Notes: generated by a model from the sequence alone, not told the origin. Positions 31,605-40,952 are shown, counted from the stretch's first letter. The stretch: DNA of 64,000 bases from Luteipulveratus flavus (GCF_029080175.1 NZ_JARFJC010000017.1), one strand, 5' to 3'. Numbers and translations: made by a program.

Positions 31605-32312
31605 GTGACCGACGCCCCAGCCGCACGCCGGGGGATTCCCGGCGCGACCGTCGCGCGGCTGCCGGTGTACCTGCGCGCCCTCGCCGGCCTGGCCGCCACC
31701 GGAGTCGACACCGTCTCCTCCGAGGAGCTGGCCGAGGCCGCCGGTGTCCGCTCCGCCAAGCTCCGCAAGGACCTCTCCTACCTGGGCTCGTACGGTGTCC
31801 GTGGGGTCGGGTACGACGTCGTCCGGCTGCGCGAGGAGATCGCCCGCGAGCTGGGCCTGCAGTACGACTGGTCCGTCGCCATCATCGGCATGGGCAACCT
31901 CGGCCACGCGCTGGCCGCGTACTCCGGGTTCGCGACCCGCGGCTTCCGCGTCACCTGGCTGGTCGACGAGGACCCGACCTTGGTCGGCAGCCGGATCGCG
32001 GGCCTCACCGTCATCGACATGGACGCACTGGCCACCCAGCCTCCGGCGGGTCTGATCGGCGTCATCGCCACGCCCCCGACGGCCGCGCAGCCCGTCGCCG
32101 ACCGGCTGGTCGAGATGGGTGTGCACTCCATCCTCAACTTCGCCCCGTGCGTGCTCGCCGTCCCCGACGGCGTAGAGGTCCGCAAGGTCGACCTCGCCAC
32201 GGAGCTGCAGATCCTGGCGTTCCACGAGCAGCACGCCCGCGCCGAGCTCGGCCCCCTGGCCGAGCTCGCCGCGGTGGAGGTCGCCGACGCACGGCAGGAG
32301 GCGACGTCGTGA
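31605..32312 (+). CDS. rex: Redox-sensing transcriptional repressor Rex
   Basis: A 235-residue Rex. Residues 14-70 form the winged helix (TVARLPVYLRAL, then AAGVRSAKLRKDLSYLGSYGVRGVGY, the signature recognition helix). The Rossmann domain carries IIGMGNLGHAL at 93-103 for NADH binding, and the C-terminal helix NFAPCVLAVPDG follows. It senses NADH/NAD+. Start GTG 31605 with GAGAGGAG upstream. It heads the rex-hemA-hemC-hemD-hemB operon and overlaps hemA by GTGA. Confidence 0.97.
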   Translation: MTDAPAARRGIPGATVARLPVYLRALAGLAATGVDTVSSEELAEAAGVRSAKLRKDLSYLGSYGVRGVGYDVVRLREEIARELGLQYDWSVAIIGMGNLGHALAAYSGFATRGFRVTWLVDEDPTLVGSRIAGLTVIDMDALATQPPAGLIGVIATPPTAAQPVADRLVEMGVHSILNFAPCVLAVPDGVEVRKVDLATELQILAFHEQHARAELGPLAELAAVEVADARQEATS

Positions 32313-33592
32313 GCATCATCGTCATCGGGCTGTCCCACAAGACGGCGTCCATCGACACCCTGGAGCAGGCGGCCCTCGACGCCTCTGCCCGGGAGACCCT
32401 GCTCACCCGCCTCGACGCGGGCGAGCACGTCGGTGAGGCGCTGCTGCTGGACACCTGCAACCGCATCGAGGTGTACGCCGACGCGTACACCTTCCACGGC
32501 GCCGTCACCGAGATCGGCGAGGGCCTCGCCGAGGCCACCGGTCTCCCGCTGCGCGAGCTGCGCGAGAACCTGTACGTCCACTACGAGGACCGCGCGGTGG
32601 CGCACCTGTTCCAGGTGTCGGCCGGGCTGGACTCCATGGCGGTGGGCGAGAGCCAGATCCTCGGCCAGCTGCGCGAGTCGCTGCGGACCGGCCGGGAGAG
32701 CGGCCGCGTCGGGTCGGTCCTGGACGGCCTGGCCCAGCAGGCGCTGCGGGTCGGCAAGCGCGCCCACGCCGAGACCGACATCGACACCGTCAGCCGCTCC
32801 CTCGTCGAGCGGGGCGTGCAGCAGGCGGAGGCGCACGTCGGCCCGCTCGCCGCGCAGCGCGTCCTCGTGGTCGGCGCCGGCGCGATGAGCAGCCTCGCCG
32901 CGCACACCGTCGCGCGGACCGGCGTCGCCGGGCTCACCGTCATCAACCGCACCTTCGACTCGGCCCGGCGGCTGGCGGACGCCACCGGCGCGAACCCGCT
33001 GCCGTGGGACGCCCTGCCGGCCGCCCTCGCCGCCCACGACCTGGTCATCTCCTGCACGGGCTCGGTCGGCCACGTCATCGAGGAGTCGCACCTTCCCGCG
33101 GTCCAGCACCGGCAGGCGTTCGTGGACCTCGCGCTGCCGCGCGACGTCGCGCCCGAGGTCGGCGAGCGTCCCGAGGTGCAGGTCTTCTCGCTCGCGCACC
33201 TGGGCGCCGGCGTCGAGGGATCGGCGGCCGACCAGGTCCGCGCGGTCCGCGACCTGGTCACCGGCGAGGTCGCCGACTACCTGGTGGCCCGCCGGGCGGC
33301 ATCGGTCGCCCCGACCGTCGCGCTGCTGCGCTCGCGCGCCGCCGACGTCGTCGCCGCCGAGCTGGGCCGGCTCCAGCAGCGGCTGCCGGGTCTGTCCGAC
33401 GCGGAGCAGGCGCAGGTCCAGCTGACCGTGCACCGCGTCGTCGAGAAGCTCCTGCACACCCCGACCGTCCGGGTGAAGCAGCTGGCCGGGGAGGGCCACG
33501 ACTACACCGCCGCGCTGCGCGAGCTGTTCGACCTCGACGCGCGCCAGACGGCCACCGTGAGCACCCCGCCGCGACCGGAGGGCCTGGAATGA
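32309..33592 (+). CDS. hemA: Glutamyl-tRNA reductase
   Basis: A 427-residue HemA, reducing glutamyl-tRNA to glutamate-1-semialdehyde with NADPH, the first step of C5-pathway heme synthesis. Catalytic Cys50 sits in LLLDTCNRIEVY, the family signature SMAVGESQILGQ near 108-119, and the NADPH motif VLVVGAGAMSSLAA near 187-200. The C-terminal helical dimerisation domain is present. It overlaps hemC by ATGA. Expected to be regulated by Rex together with the other hem genes. Confidence 0.97.
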   Translation: MSIIVIGLSHKTASIDTLEQAALDASARETLLTRLDAGEHVGEALLLDTCNRIEVYADAYTFHGAVTEIGEGLAEATGLPLRELRENLYVHYEDRAVAHLFQVSAGLDSMAVGESQILGQLRESLRTGRESGRVGSVLDGLAQQALRVGKRAHAETDIDTVSRSLVERGVQQAEAHVGPLAAQRVLVVGAGAMSSLAAHTVARTGVAGLTVINRTFDSARRLADATGANPLPWDALPAALAAHDLVISCTGSVGHVIEESHLPAVQHRQAFVDLALPRDVAPEVGERPEVQVFSLAHLGAGVEGSAADQVRAVRDLVTGEVADYLVARRAASVAPTVALLRSRAADVVAAELGRLQQRLPGLSDAEQAQVQLTVHRVVEKLLHTPTVRVKQLAGEGHDYTAALRELFDLDARQTATVSTPPRPEGLE

Positions 33593-34590
33593 CCGCCACC
33601 CTGCCCACGACGCTGCGCCTCGGCACCCGCCGCAGCGAGCTCGCGACGACCCAGTCGACCTGGGTCGCCGAGCGGCTCCGGGCGCTCGGGCACCAGGTCG
33701 AGCTCGTCGAGATCGTCACCGAGGGCGACGTGAACCGCGCGCCCCTGGCGTCCATGGGCGGTACGGGCGTGTTCGCCGCGGCCATCCGGCAGGCGCTGCT
33801 GGCCGACGAGGTCGACGTCGCGGTGCACTCCCTCAAGGACCTGCCGGTCGCTCCCGAGCCCGGCCTGCGCATCGCGGCCATCCCGGTCCGGGAGGACCCC
33901 CGTGACGTGCTCGTGGCCCGCGACGACCTGACGCTGGGAGAGATCCCGGCCGGCGGCGTCGTCGGCACCGGCTCGCCGCGGCGCGCCGCGCAGATCGAGG
34001 CCCTCGGCCTCGGCGTGCAGGTTCGCGCGATCCGCGGCAACGTCGGCACGCGCATCGGCCTGGTCACCTCGGGGGAGTGCGACGCCGTCGTGCTGGCCCG
34101 GGCGGGCCTGGCTCGCCTCGGCCGCCTCGACGAGGCGACCGAGGTCATCGAGCCGGTGCAGATGCTGCCGGCGCCGGGTCAGGGTGCCCTCGCCGTCGAG
34201 TGTCGCGAGAGCGACACCGCCCTGATCGAGGCCCTGCAGGCCCTCGACGACGCCGACACCCGAGCGGCCGTGACCGCCGAACGCGCTCTGCTGCAGGCCC
34301 TCGAGGCCGGCTGCTCCGCCCCGGTCGGTGCGCTCGCCGAGATCGCCGAGGACGACGACGGCTCGCTCGTCATCTCGTTGCGCGGCTTCGTCGGCACCAC
34401 CGACGGCAGCCTGGAGCTGCGGCGCTCGCACGTCGGCCCGTACGACCGGCCAGAGGCGGTCGGTCGCGAGCTGGCCGGCGTGATGCTGCAGGACGGCGCC
34501 GCCGACGCGATCCGAAAACCCGACGGTCCCCGCACCGCAGCCCCGCAACTCCGCACAGAGACACCCATCGCCACGGAGCGTGAGAAGTGA
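33589..34590 (+). CDS. hemC: Porphobilinogen deaminase (hydroxymethylbilane synthase)
   Basis: A 333-residue HemC polymerising four porphobilinogens into hydroxymethylbilane. Signature residues: LGTRRSELATTQ at 11-22, VHSLKDLP at 79-86 (catalytic Asp84), GTGSPRRAAQ at 127-136, and the dipyrromethane cofactor attachment Cys242 in EAGCSAPVGA. It is slightly longer than usual owing to a C-terminal tail. ATG 33589 overlaps hemA; its end overlaps the next GTG. Confidence 0.97.
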   Translation: MTATLPTTLRLGTRRSELATTQSTWVAERLRALGHQVELVEIVTEGDVNRAPLASMGGTGVFAAAIRQALLADEVDVAVHSLKDLPVAPEPGLRIAAIPVREDPRDVLVARDDLTLGEIPAGGVVGTGSPRRAAQIEALGLGVQVRAIRGNVGTRIGLVTSGECDAVVLARAGLARLGRLDEATEVIEPVQMLPAPGQGALAVECRESDTALIEALQALDDADTRAAVTAERALLQALEAGCSAPVGALAEIAEDDDGSLVISLRGFVGTTDGSLELRRSHVGPYDRPEAVGRELAGVMLQDGAADAIRKPDGPRTAAPQLRTETPIATEREK

Positions 34591-36230
34591 GCACCACCAT
34601 CAAGTCCGCCGCCAAGTCCAAGGCTCCGGCGCGCGTCGCCTTCGTCGGCGCGGGCCCGGGCGACCCCGGCCTGCTGACCGTGCGCGCCGTCGATCTGCTG
34701 CGTACCGCCGATGTGGTCGTCATCGACCAGATCGCGCGCGAGGAGTTCGTCGCCGGGCTGGTGCGCGAGGACGTCGAGGTCGTCGACGCCGGGCACGGCG
34801 AGACCGGCCAGGCCATGACCACCGCGTCGCGCGCCAAGCTGGTCGTGCGCACCGCCAAGGCCGCCGGCAGCAGCGACGGGGACCGCCTCGTCGTGCGCCT
34901 GATGGACGGCGACCCGGCGACGTTCAACGGCCTCGCCGAGGAGGCGATGGCGTGCCACAAGGCGGGTATCGCCTTCGAGTTCGTCCCCGGCGTGAGCGCC
35001 GTCGGTGCGGTCCCGGCGTACGCCGGTGTGCCGCTGACGACGTCCTCGTCGCGGTCGGTGCACGTGATCCCGGCCCGCGAGACGAAGGTCGACTGGAGCC
35101 GGTCGGTGGACCCCGAGACGACCGTCGTCGTGCTGGGCGCCCCCGAGACCCTGGCGCCGGCGCTGGCGAAGCTGCTGGACGCCGGGCGCGACCCGCAGAC
35201 CCCCGTGGCGCTGACCGCCCAGGGCACCACCATCCAGCAGTCCACCCGGACCACGACGCTCGGCGAGGTCGTCGACGTCCTCGGCCGCGGCACGGTGCCG
35301 TTCCCGACGCTGGCCGTCGTGGGTGCGCCCGTCGCGCTGCGCGATCAGCTGTCCTGGTGGGAGACCAAGCCGCTGTACGGCTGGAACATCCTGGTGCCGC
35401 GCACCAAGGACCAGGCGGGTTCGATGACCCAGCGCCTGGGCACCTACGGCGCGTCCAGTGATGTCGTTCCGACCATCAGCGTCGAGCCCCCGCGTACGCC
35501 CCAGCAGATGGAGCGGGCGATCAAGGGCCTGGTCACCGGCCGCTACGAGTGGATCGGGTTCACCTCGGCCAACGCTGTGCGCGCGGTACGCGAGAAGTTC
35601 GTCGAGTACGGCCTGGACGTGCGTGCTTTCGCCGGGCTGAAGATCGCCGCGGTCGGCGGCGTCACCGCCGACGCGCTGCGCGAGTGGGGTCTGGAGCCCG
35701 ACCTCGTGCCGAGCGGTGAGCAGTCGGCCCACGGCCTGCTGGAGGACTGGCCGGACTTCGACGAGCTGGTCGACCCGATCAACCGGGTGTTCCTGCCGCG
35801 GGCGGACATCGCGACCGACACCCTCGTCGCCGGCCTGCAGGAGATGGGCTGGGAGGTCGACGACGTGACCGCGTACCGCACGGTCCGCGCCGCGCCGCCG
35901 GCACCAGAGATCCGGGAGGCGATCAAGAGCGGCCGGTTCGACGCGGTGTGCTTCACCTCCTCCTCGACGGTGCGCAACCTGGTCGGCATCGCGGGCAAGC
36001 CGCACGCCTCGACCGTCGTCGCGTGCATCGGCCCGGCGACGGCCAAGACCGCCGAGGAGCACGGCCTGCGCGTCGACGTCCTCGCGAGTGAGGCGTCCGC
36101 GGACGCGCTGGTCGACGCCCTCGCCGACTTCGGACGCGGGCTCGCGCTCGCGGCGGCCGAGGCCGGTGAGCCGCTGCGTCGCCCGAGCGAGAAGAAGAAG
36201 TCGACCACCCGACGGAAGGTCAAGGCATGA
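34587..36230 (+). CDS. hemD: Uroporphyrinogen-III methyltransferase / synthase fusion
   Basis: A 547-residue bifunctional enzyme. The N-terminal SUMT (CobA-like) domain at about 12-260 has VGAGPGDPGLLTVRAV and LVVRLMDGDPATFN; it makes precorrin-2. The C-terminal uroporphyrinogen-III synthase domain at about 270-525 has WIGFTSANAVRAVR and VCFTSSSTVRNLVG. The fusion is common in actinobacteria and places the branch point to siroheme/cobalamin and heme in one protein. It ends in a Lys-rich tail and overlaps hemB by ATGA. Confidence 0.96.
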   Translation: MSTTIKSAAKSKAPARVAFVGAGPGDPGLLTVRAVDLLRTADVVVIDQIAREEFVAGLVREDVEVVDAGHGETGQAMTTASRAKLVVRTAKAAGSSDGDRLVVRLMDGDPATFNGLAEEAMACHKAGIAFEFVPGVSAVGAVPAYAGVPLTTSSSRSVHVIPARETKVDWSRSVDPETTVVVLGAPETLAPALAKLLDAGRDPQTPVALTAQGTTIQQSTRTTTLGEVVDVLGRGTVPFPTLAVVGAPVALRDQLSWWETKPLYGWNILVPRTKDQAGSMTQRLGTYGASSDVVPTISVEPPRTPQQMERAIKGLVTGRYEWIGFTSANAVRAVREKFVEYGLDVRAFAGLKIAAVGGVTADALREWGLEPDLVPSGEQSAHGLLEDWPDFDELVDPINRVFLPRADIATDTLVAGLQEMGWEVDDVTAYRTVRAAPPAPEIREAIKSGRFDAVCFTSSSTVRNLVGIAGKPHASTVVACIGPATAKTAEEHGLRVDVLASEASADALVDALADFGRGLALAAAEAGEPLRRPSEKKKSTTRRKVKA

Positions 36231-37249
36231 CCGACGAGCGTCGCTCGTCCCGCCGCCGCAGCGCCGCTCCGGAGCTGTCCCTGCCGCTGCGCCCGCGTCG
36301 GCTGCGCCGTACGGCCGCGGTTCGCCGCCTCGTCGGCGAGACCCGGCTGCACCCGGCCGAGCTCGTCCTGCCGATGTTCGTCCGGGAGGGCATCGCGGAG
36401 CCGGTCGCCGTCGAGGCGATGCCGGGTGTCGTGCAGCACACGCTGGACACCCTCGAGGTCGCGGCCAAGGAGGCCGTCGAGGCCGGCGTGGGCGGCATCA
36501 TGCTGTACGGCGTCCCGGTCGAGAAGGACGAGACCGGTTCGGGCGCGACCGACCCCGACGGCATCCTCAACGTCGCGCTGCGCCGGCTGCGGGACGCGCT
36601 GGGTGACGAGACGGTCCTGATGGCCGACCTGTGCCTGGACGAGTTCACCTCGCACGGTCACTGCGGCGTCCTGGCCGAGGACGGCAGCGTCGACAACGAC
36701 GCGACCCTGCGGCGGTACGCCGAGATGGCGGTCGTGCAGGCCGAGTCCGGGGCTCACGTGGTCGGGCTCTCGGGGATGATGGACGGCCAGGTCGCGGTCT
36801 GCCGCGAGGCCCTGGACGCCGCCGGTCACACCGACACGGTGATCCTCGCGTACGCCGCGAAGTACGCCTCCGCGCTGTACGGACCCTTCCGTGAGGCGGT
36901 CGCCTCCAGCCTGCAGGGTGACCGGGCGACCTACCAGCAGGACCCCGCGAACGCCGTCGAGGCGCTGCGCGAGGTCCGGCTGGACCTCGCCGAGGGCGCC
37001 GACATCGTGATGGTCAAGCCCGCGCTGGCGTACCTGGACGTGCTGAGCGCGGTCGCGGCCGAGTCGGACGTCCCCGTCGCCGCGTACCAGGTGTCCGGCG
37101 AGATGGCGATGGTCGAGGCGGCGGCCGCGAACGGCTGGATCGACCGGGACCGGATGATCCACGAGTCGCTCGTGTCGATCCGGCGGGCCGGCGCGCAGAT
37201 CATCCTCACCTACTGGGCCACCGAGGTCGCTCGCTCACTGCGCGGCTGA
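36227..37249 (+). CDS. hemB: Delta-aminolevulinic acid dehydratase (porphobilinogen synthase)
   Basis: A 340-residue HemB condensing two aminolevulinates. The two active-site lysines lie in AYAAKYASALYGPF and in IVMVKPALAYLDVL. The metal-site segment LCLDEFTSHGHCG at 135-147 has Cys136 and Cys146 but Asp138 where the zinc enzymes have the middle Cys, a hybrid site seen in other actinobacteria. The first 40 residues are basic. Last gene of the rex-hem operon. Confidence 0.97.
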   Translation: MTDERRSSRRRSAAPELSLPLRPRRLRRTAAVRRLVGETRLHPAELVLPMFVREGIAEPVAVEAMPGVVQHTLDTLEVAAKEAVEAGVGGIMLYGVPVEKDETGSGATDPDGILNVALRRLRDALGDETVLMADLCLDEFTSHGHCGVLAEDGSVDNDATLRRYAEMAVVQAESGAHVVGLSGMMDGQVAVCREALDAAGHTDTVILAYAAKYASALYGPFREAVASSLQGDRATYQQDPANAVEALREVRLDLAEGADIVMVKPALAYLDVLSAVAAESDVPVAAYQVSGEMAMVEAAAANGWIDRDRMIHESLVSIRRAGAQIILTYWATEVARSLRG

Positions 37250-37340
37250 CCACCACGGACGGGCGCGGGGTGAGTCACCACGCGATTACCGATACCGTGG
37301 GAGGAGGACCAGACCGGTCCGCCCGTGATCGAGGAGTGAG

Positions 37341-38333
37341 ATGCCGAGCCCGAGTGTGGGTCGACAGCGTGTGACCGGTCGAGCGGTGCGTTGCGCGCTG
37401 GCGACCGGTGCAGTGCTGAGCCTGCTTCCGACTGCGGGTGCGGCCATCGCCTCCCCGACGCCCTCGCCCGAGGTGCTTTCACCGCCCCGCGTGGTGACGC
37501 AGGCCATGCCGGTCTCGCGCACCCAGGCCGTGGTCACGGTCGACACCCCGGACGTGGACCGGCTGGGCGCCCGCGACGTCCTGGTGACCGGACCCGACGG
37601 ATCGCTCCTCGGCGTGGGCACGCTCACCGCGGGCGGCAAGGCGGTCGTCCCCGTCACGGTGAAGCCGTCCAGCACGATGCGGGTCAACGTCACCATCCCG
37701 GGCGCGGACATCTCGCGGTCGGTGGTCACATCGACGAGCCCATCCTCCCTCGACACCTCGCTGTGGCGCGTGGTCAACAAGGTCACCCCGATCGGCACGT
37801 ACGCGCCCCGGACGCTGCGGACCAGCGCCGGTGTGCAGGTCGACGTGCGGGCGGCGGCGCCGATGGCGCGGCTGATCGCGGACGCCGGGCGCGCCGGGGT
37901 GCGGATCTACGCCTCGAACGGTTACCGGGCCTACGGCTGGCAGCAGGGCCTGTACGGCTCGTACGTGCGACGGGACGGCGCGCTCGCAGCGGACACCTAC
38001 TCCGCGCGACCCGGGTACAGCGAGCACCAGACCGGCCTGGCCTTCGACGCCAAGAACCGTGACGAGCGCTGCTCGCTCGAGCCGTGCTTCGGCGCGACGC
38101 CCGGCGGTCGGTGGCTGGCCGAGCACGCCGCGGCGTACGGCTTCGTGGTGCGTTACACCGCCCAGAACTCCGTCATCACCGGCTACTCGCCCGAGCCGTG
38201 GCACCTGCGGTACGTCGGCCCGTGGCTGACCGCGTACCTGAAGGAGTCCGGCGAGCAGTCGCTCGAGGTCGCGCTCGGCATGCCGGCAGCGCCGGACTAC
38301 ATCGGTCCGAACACCTTCCCCGGCGCCGAGTAA
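37341..38333 (+). CDS. Secreted D-alanyl-D-alanine carboxypeptidase (VanY/M15B)
   Basis: A 330-residue exported peptidase. The signal peptide (VRCALATGAVLSLLPTAGAAIAS) ends near residue 37. An N-terminal beta region (55-135, with VVTVDTPDVDRLGARDVLVT) precedes an M15B domain: SNGYRAYGWQQGLY, then YSEHQTGLAFDAK (zinc His and Asp) and PEPWHLRYVG (Glu and His). It trims the terminal D-alanine of peptidoglycan stem peptides outside the membrane. A 34-bp perfect palindrome terminates it 38 bases after the stop. Confidence 0.9.
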   Translation: MPSPSVGRQRVTGRAVRCALATGAVLSLLPTAGAAIASPTPSPEVLSPPRVVTQAMPVSRTQAVVTVDTPDVDRLGARDVLVTGPDGSLLGVGTLTAGGKAVVPVTVKPSSTMRVNVTIPGADISRSVVTSTSPSSLDTSLWRVVNKVTPIGTYAPRTLRTSAGVQVDVRAAAPMARLIADAGRAGVRIYASNGYRAYGWQQGLYGSYVRRDGALAADTYSARPGYSEHQTGLAFDAKNRDERCSLEPCFGATPGGRWLAEHAAAYGFVVRYTAQNSVITGYSPEPWHLRYVGPWLTAYLKESGEQSLEVALGMPAAPDYIGPNTFPGAE

Positions 38334-38371
38334 CCCCTCGAGCAGGGCAGCGCCCGGCCCAGCGCACGAGA

Positions 38372-38405
38372 AAGGGGCGGTACGTCGATCGACGTACCGC
38401 CCCTT
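38372..38405. terminator. 34-bp perfect palindrome terminator
   Basis: AAGGGGCGGTACGTCGA is followed immediately by its exact reverse complement, a 17-base-pair stem with no unpaired bases in the ideal structure and ending CCTT. It sits between the convergent VanY-like gene and yceI gene and is ideally placed as a bidirectional terminator. Confidence 0.8.
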
Positions 38406-38426
38406 GACTCTGCTCGGGAGGTCGGG

Positions 38427-38963
38427 TCAGGCGCTCTTGACGAACTCGACGTCGAGCTCGATCTTGATCTTGTCGCTGACGACCGCGCCGCCACCCTCGG
38501 TGGTGGCGTTGAACTGGACGCCGAAGTCCTTACGGTTGATCTGCGTGGTGGCCTCGAAGCCCGCACGGGTGCCCATGTTCGGGTCGTTGACGGTGCCGCC
38601 GTACTCCACGTCGAAGGTGACCGGCTGGGTGATACCGCGCAGGGTCAGCTCGCCCTCGACGGTGTCCGCAGTGATCTTGGTGGAGCGGAAGGTCATCGTC
38701 GGGTGGTTGGCGACGTCGAAGAAGTCGTTGGTGCGCAGGTGGCCGTCACGCTGCTCGTTGCGCGTGTCGATGGACTCCATCTGGACGGTCGCGGTGACCG
38801 AGGTGCTCTCGAGGTCCTCGCCGACGACGGCGGTGCCCTCGAACTCGTTGAACTTGCCTCGCACCTTGGACACCATCAGGTGCCGGGCGGTGAAGCCGAG
38901 GGTGGTGTGGGCCGGGTCGATGGTCCAGGTGCCGGGGGTGAGGTCGGGGTGCAGCGTGGTCAT
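38427..38963 (-). CDS. YceI-family lipid-binding-like protein
   Basis: A 178-residue YceI-family protein (lipocalin-like beta-barrel that binds polyprenoid or other isoprenoid lipids). Conserved pieces: TWTIDPAHTTLGFTARHLMVSKVRGKF at 11-37, RNEQRDGHLRTNDFFDV near 78-94 and LTLRGITQPV near 116. No signal peptide is seen, unlike periplasmic E. coli YceI. GAAGGAG precedes ATG 38963. Divergent from a MarR gene with a shared inverted repeat over its -35. Confidence 0.93.
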   Translation of the reverse strand: MTTLHPDLTPGTWTIDPAHTTLGFTARHLMVSKVRGKFNEFEGTAVVGEDLESTSVTATVQMESIDTRNEQRDGHLRTNDFFDVANHPTMTFRSTKITADTVEGELTLRGITQPVTFDVEYGGTVNDPNMGTRAGFEATTQINRKDFGVQFNATTEGGGAVVSDKIKIELDVEFVKSA

Positions 38964-39009
38964 GGTTGCTCCTTCTCGGTGCTGAGTCGGTGGGCTCATC
39001 GTAGCGAAC

Positions 39010-39057
39010 ATCTAATTGAAAATTCAACTGTGTGCGCCTATTCCGTCTGGCTATGAT
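39010..39057. promoter_or_regulatory. Shared yceI/marR regulatory region with TTGAA-TTCAA operator
   Basis: TTGAAAATTCAA (39016-39027) is an inverted repeat of the MarR-type, overlapping the leftward -35 TTGAAT for yceI, with TACGAT 18 bases beyond as -10. Rightward, TATGAT at 39052-39057 ends 5 bases before the marR GTG. MarR probably represses yceI and itself from this site. Confidence 0.6.
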
Positions 39058-39062
39058 CAACC

Positions 39063-39554
39063 GTGATGAGTACGACGCCGGAGCCTGAGTGGCTCACCGA
39101 CGATGAGCAGCGGGCCTGGCGCGCCTACCTTCGCGCGACCCGGCAGCTGGAGGTCGCCCTCGACCGCGACCTGCAGGCCCACGGCCTGTCGCTGGCGGAG
39201 TACGAGATCATCTCGATGGTGTCCGAGGCGCCCGGACGTCGGTTGCGGATGAGCTACCTCGCCGACATGGTCGTGCAGTCCCGCAGCCGGATGACGCACA
39301 CGGCCAAGCGGCTCGAGGCACGCGGGTGGGTGGAGCGCCGGCCGGTCCTGGACGACCGCCGCGGCGTCGAGCTGGTCCTCACCGACGAGGGCTGGGCGGC
39401 GCTGGACAAGGCCAGCCGCGTCCACGTCGAGGGAGTCCGGGAGCACCTGGTCTCCGTGCTGTCGCCGGAGGAGTTCCTGGCCCTCGGGTCGGCCCTGGCG
39501 CGGGTGAGCGCCGGTCTGACCGGGCAGCCCGGGATCCCCGTCAGCTCGCTGTGA
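39063..39554 (+). CDS. MarR-family transcriptional regulator
   Basis: A 163-residue MarR repressor. The winged helix spans about 45-105: LSLAEYEIISMVSEAPGRRLRMSYLADMVVQSRSRMTHTAKRL then VERRPVLDDRRGVELVLTDEG. The N-terminal helices form the dimer interface. The start is GTG 39063, with ATG 39066 as alternative; a TATGAT -10 ending at 39057 suggests a leaderless mRNA beginning at GTG. Divergent from yceI, its likely target; such pairs often sense organic hydroperoxides or phenolics, but no redox Cys is seen. Confidence 0.92.
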   Translation: MMSTTPEPEWLTDDEQRAWRAYLRATRQLEVALDRDLQAHGLSLAEYEIISMVSEAPGRRLRMSYLADMVVQSRSRMTHTAKRLEARGWVERRPVLDDRRGVELVLTDEGWAALDKASRVHVEGVREHLVSVLSPEEFLALGSALARVSAGLTGQPGIPVSSL

Positions 39555-39602
39555 CGCACCCGGGGCGCGCGACCGCAACCCGGACTTGCGACAATGGAGG
39601 AC

Positions 39603-40952
39603 ATGGCGTCCTCGTCCACTACATCTCGTAGTACTTCTGCTTCGACCGCGCGTTCGGCAGCGCTGATGGAGCATGCTCGCACCGTCACCCCCGGCGGGGT
39701 CAACAGCCCGGTCCGCGCGTTCCGCGCCGTCGGCGGCACGCCACGGTTCATCGCCTCCGCGCAGGGGCCCTGGCTCACCGACGTCGACGGCAACCGGTAC
39801 GTCGACCTGATCTGCTCGTGGGGCCCGATGATCCTCGGGCACCGGCACCCGGACGTGCTCGCAGCGGTGGGCGCCGCGGCGGAGCGCGGGTTCTCCTTCG
39901 GCACGCCCAGCGAGAACGAGGTGGCGCTCGCTACCGAGATCGTCGGGCGCGTCGAGCCGCTGGAGCAGGTCCGCCTGGTCAGCTCGGGCACGGAAGCGAC
40001 CATGAGCGCCCTCCGGCTGGCGCGAGGTGCGACCGGGCGGTCCAAGGTCGTGAAGTTCGCCGGCTGCTACCACGGACACGTCGACGCACTGCTCGCCAGC
40101 GCGGGCAGCGGCCTCGCGACGTTCGCGCTACCGGGCTCGGCCGGCGTCCCGGCCTCCAGCGCGGGGGAGACGATCGTCCTGCCGTACAACGACGTCGCGG
40201 CCCTCGAGGCGGCCTTCGCCGAGCACGGCGAGGAGATCGCCTGCCTCATCACCGAGGCGTCGCCCGGCAACATGGGCGTCGTACCCCCGGCGCCGGGCTT
40301 CACGCAGGCGCTGCGCCGCATCACCCGCGAGCACGGCGCCCTGCTGATCAGTGACGAGGTGATGACCGGCTTCCGCTGCTCGGCCTCCGGCTGGTACGGC
40401 GTGGAGGGTCCGTACGACGAGGGCGCCCCCGACCTGTTCACCTTCGGCAAGGTGATGGGGGGCGGCTTCCCCGCGGCGGCCTTCGGCGGCCGCGCCGAGC
40501 TGATGGGCCTGCTCTCGCCGGACGGGCCCGTCTACCAGGCCGGCACGCTCTCCGGTAACCCCGTCGCCACCGCCGCCGGCCTCGCGACGCTGCGCGGCTG
40601 CACGCCGCAGGTGTACGACCACCTGGACCGCGTCGCGCACACCTTCGCCGACGCGGCGCACGACGCGCTGTCGGCCGCCGGTGTGCCGCACACCGTGCAG
40701 TGGGCCGGCTCGATGTTCAGCGTGTTCTTCCGGGAGGGTGAGGTCCGCGCGTACGACGACGCGAAGGACCAGGACACCGAGGCGTTCAGCCGCTTCTTCC
40801 AGGCGATGCTCGACCAGGGCGTCCACCTGCCGCCGAGCGCGTTCGAGGCGTGGTTCGTCAGCGCGTCGCACGACGACGAGGCCGTCGAGGCGGTACTCGC
40901 TGCCCTGCCGATCGCTGCCAGGGCGGCCTCAGGTTCGGGTGGGACGATCTGA
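39603..40952 (+). CDS. hemL: Glutamate-1-semialdehyde 2,1-aminomutase
   Basis: A 449-residue PLP enzyme converting glutamate-1-semialdehyde into 5-aminolevulinate, completing the C5 pathway begun by HemA 6 kb upstream. Motifs: TPGGVNSPVRAF near 27-38, SSGTEATMSALRLARG near 123-138, ISDEVMTGFR near 245 and the PLP lysine in LFTFGKVMGGGFP near 281. ATG 39603 is preferred because GACAAT (39590-39595) ends 7 bases before it, a leaderless arrangement; ATG 39594 is an alternative. Its stop overlaps the next ATG by one base. Confidence 0.96.
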   Translation: MASSSTTSRSTSASTARSAALMEHARTVTPGGVNSPVRAFRAVGGTPRFIASAQGPWLTDVDGNRYVDLICSWGPMILGHRHPDVLAAVGAAAERGFSFGTPSENEVALATEIVGRVEPLEQVRLVSSGTEATMSALRLARGATGRSKVVKFAGCYHGHVDALLASAGSGLATFALPGSAGVPASSAGETIVLPYNDVAALEAAFAEHGEEIACLITEASPGNMGVVPPAPGFTQALRRITREHGALLISDEVMTGFRCSASGWYGVEGPYDEGAPDLFTFGKVMGGGFPAAAFGGRAELMGLLSPDGPVYQAGTLSGNPVATAAGLATLRGCTPQVYDHLDRVAHTFADAAHDALSAAGVPHTVQWAGSMFSVFFREGEVRAYDDAKDQDTEAFSRFFQAMLDQGVHLPPSAFEAWFVSASHDDEAVEAVLAALPIAARAASGSGGTI

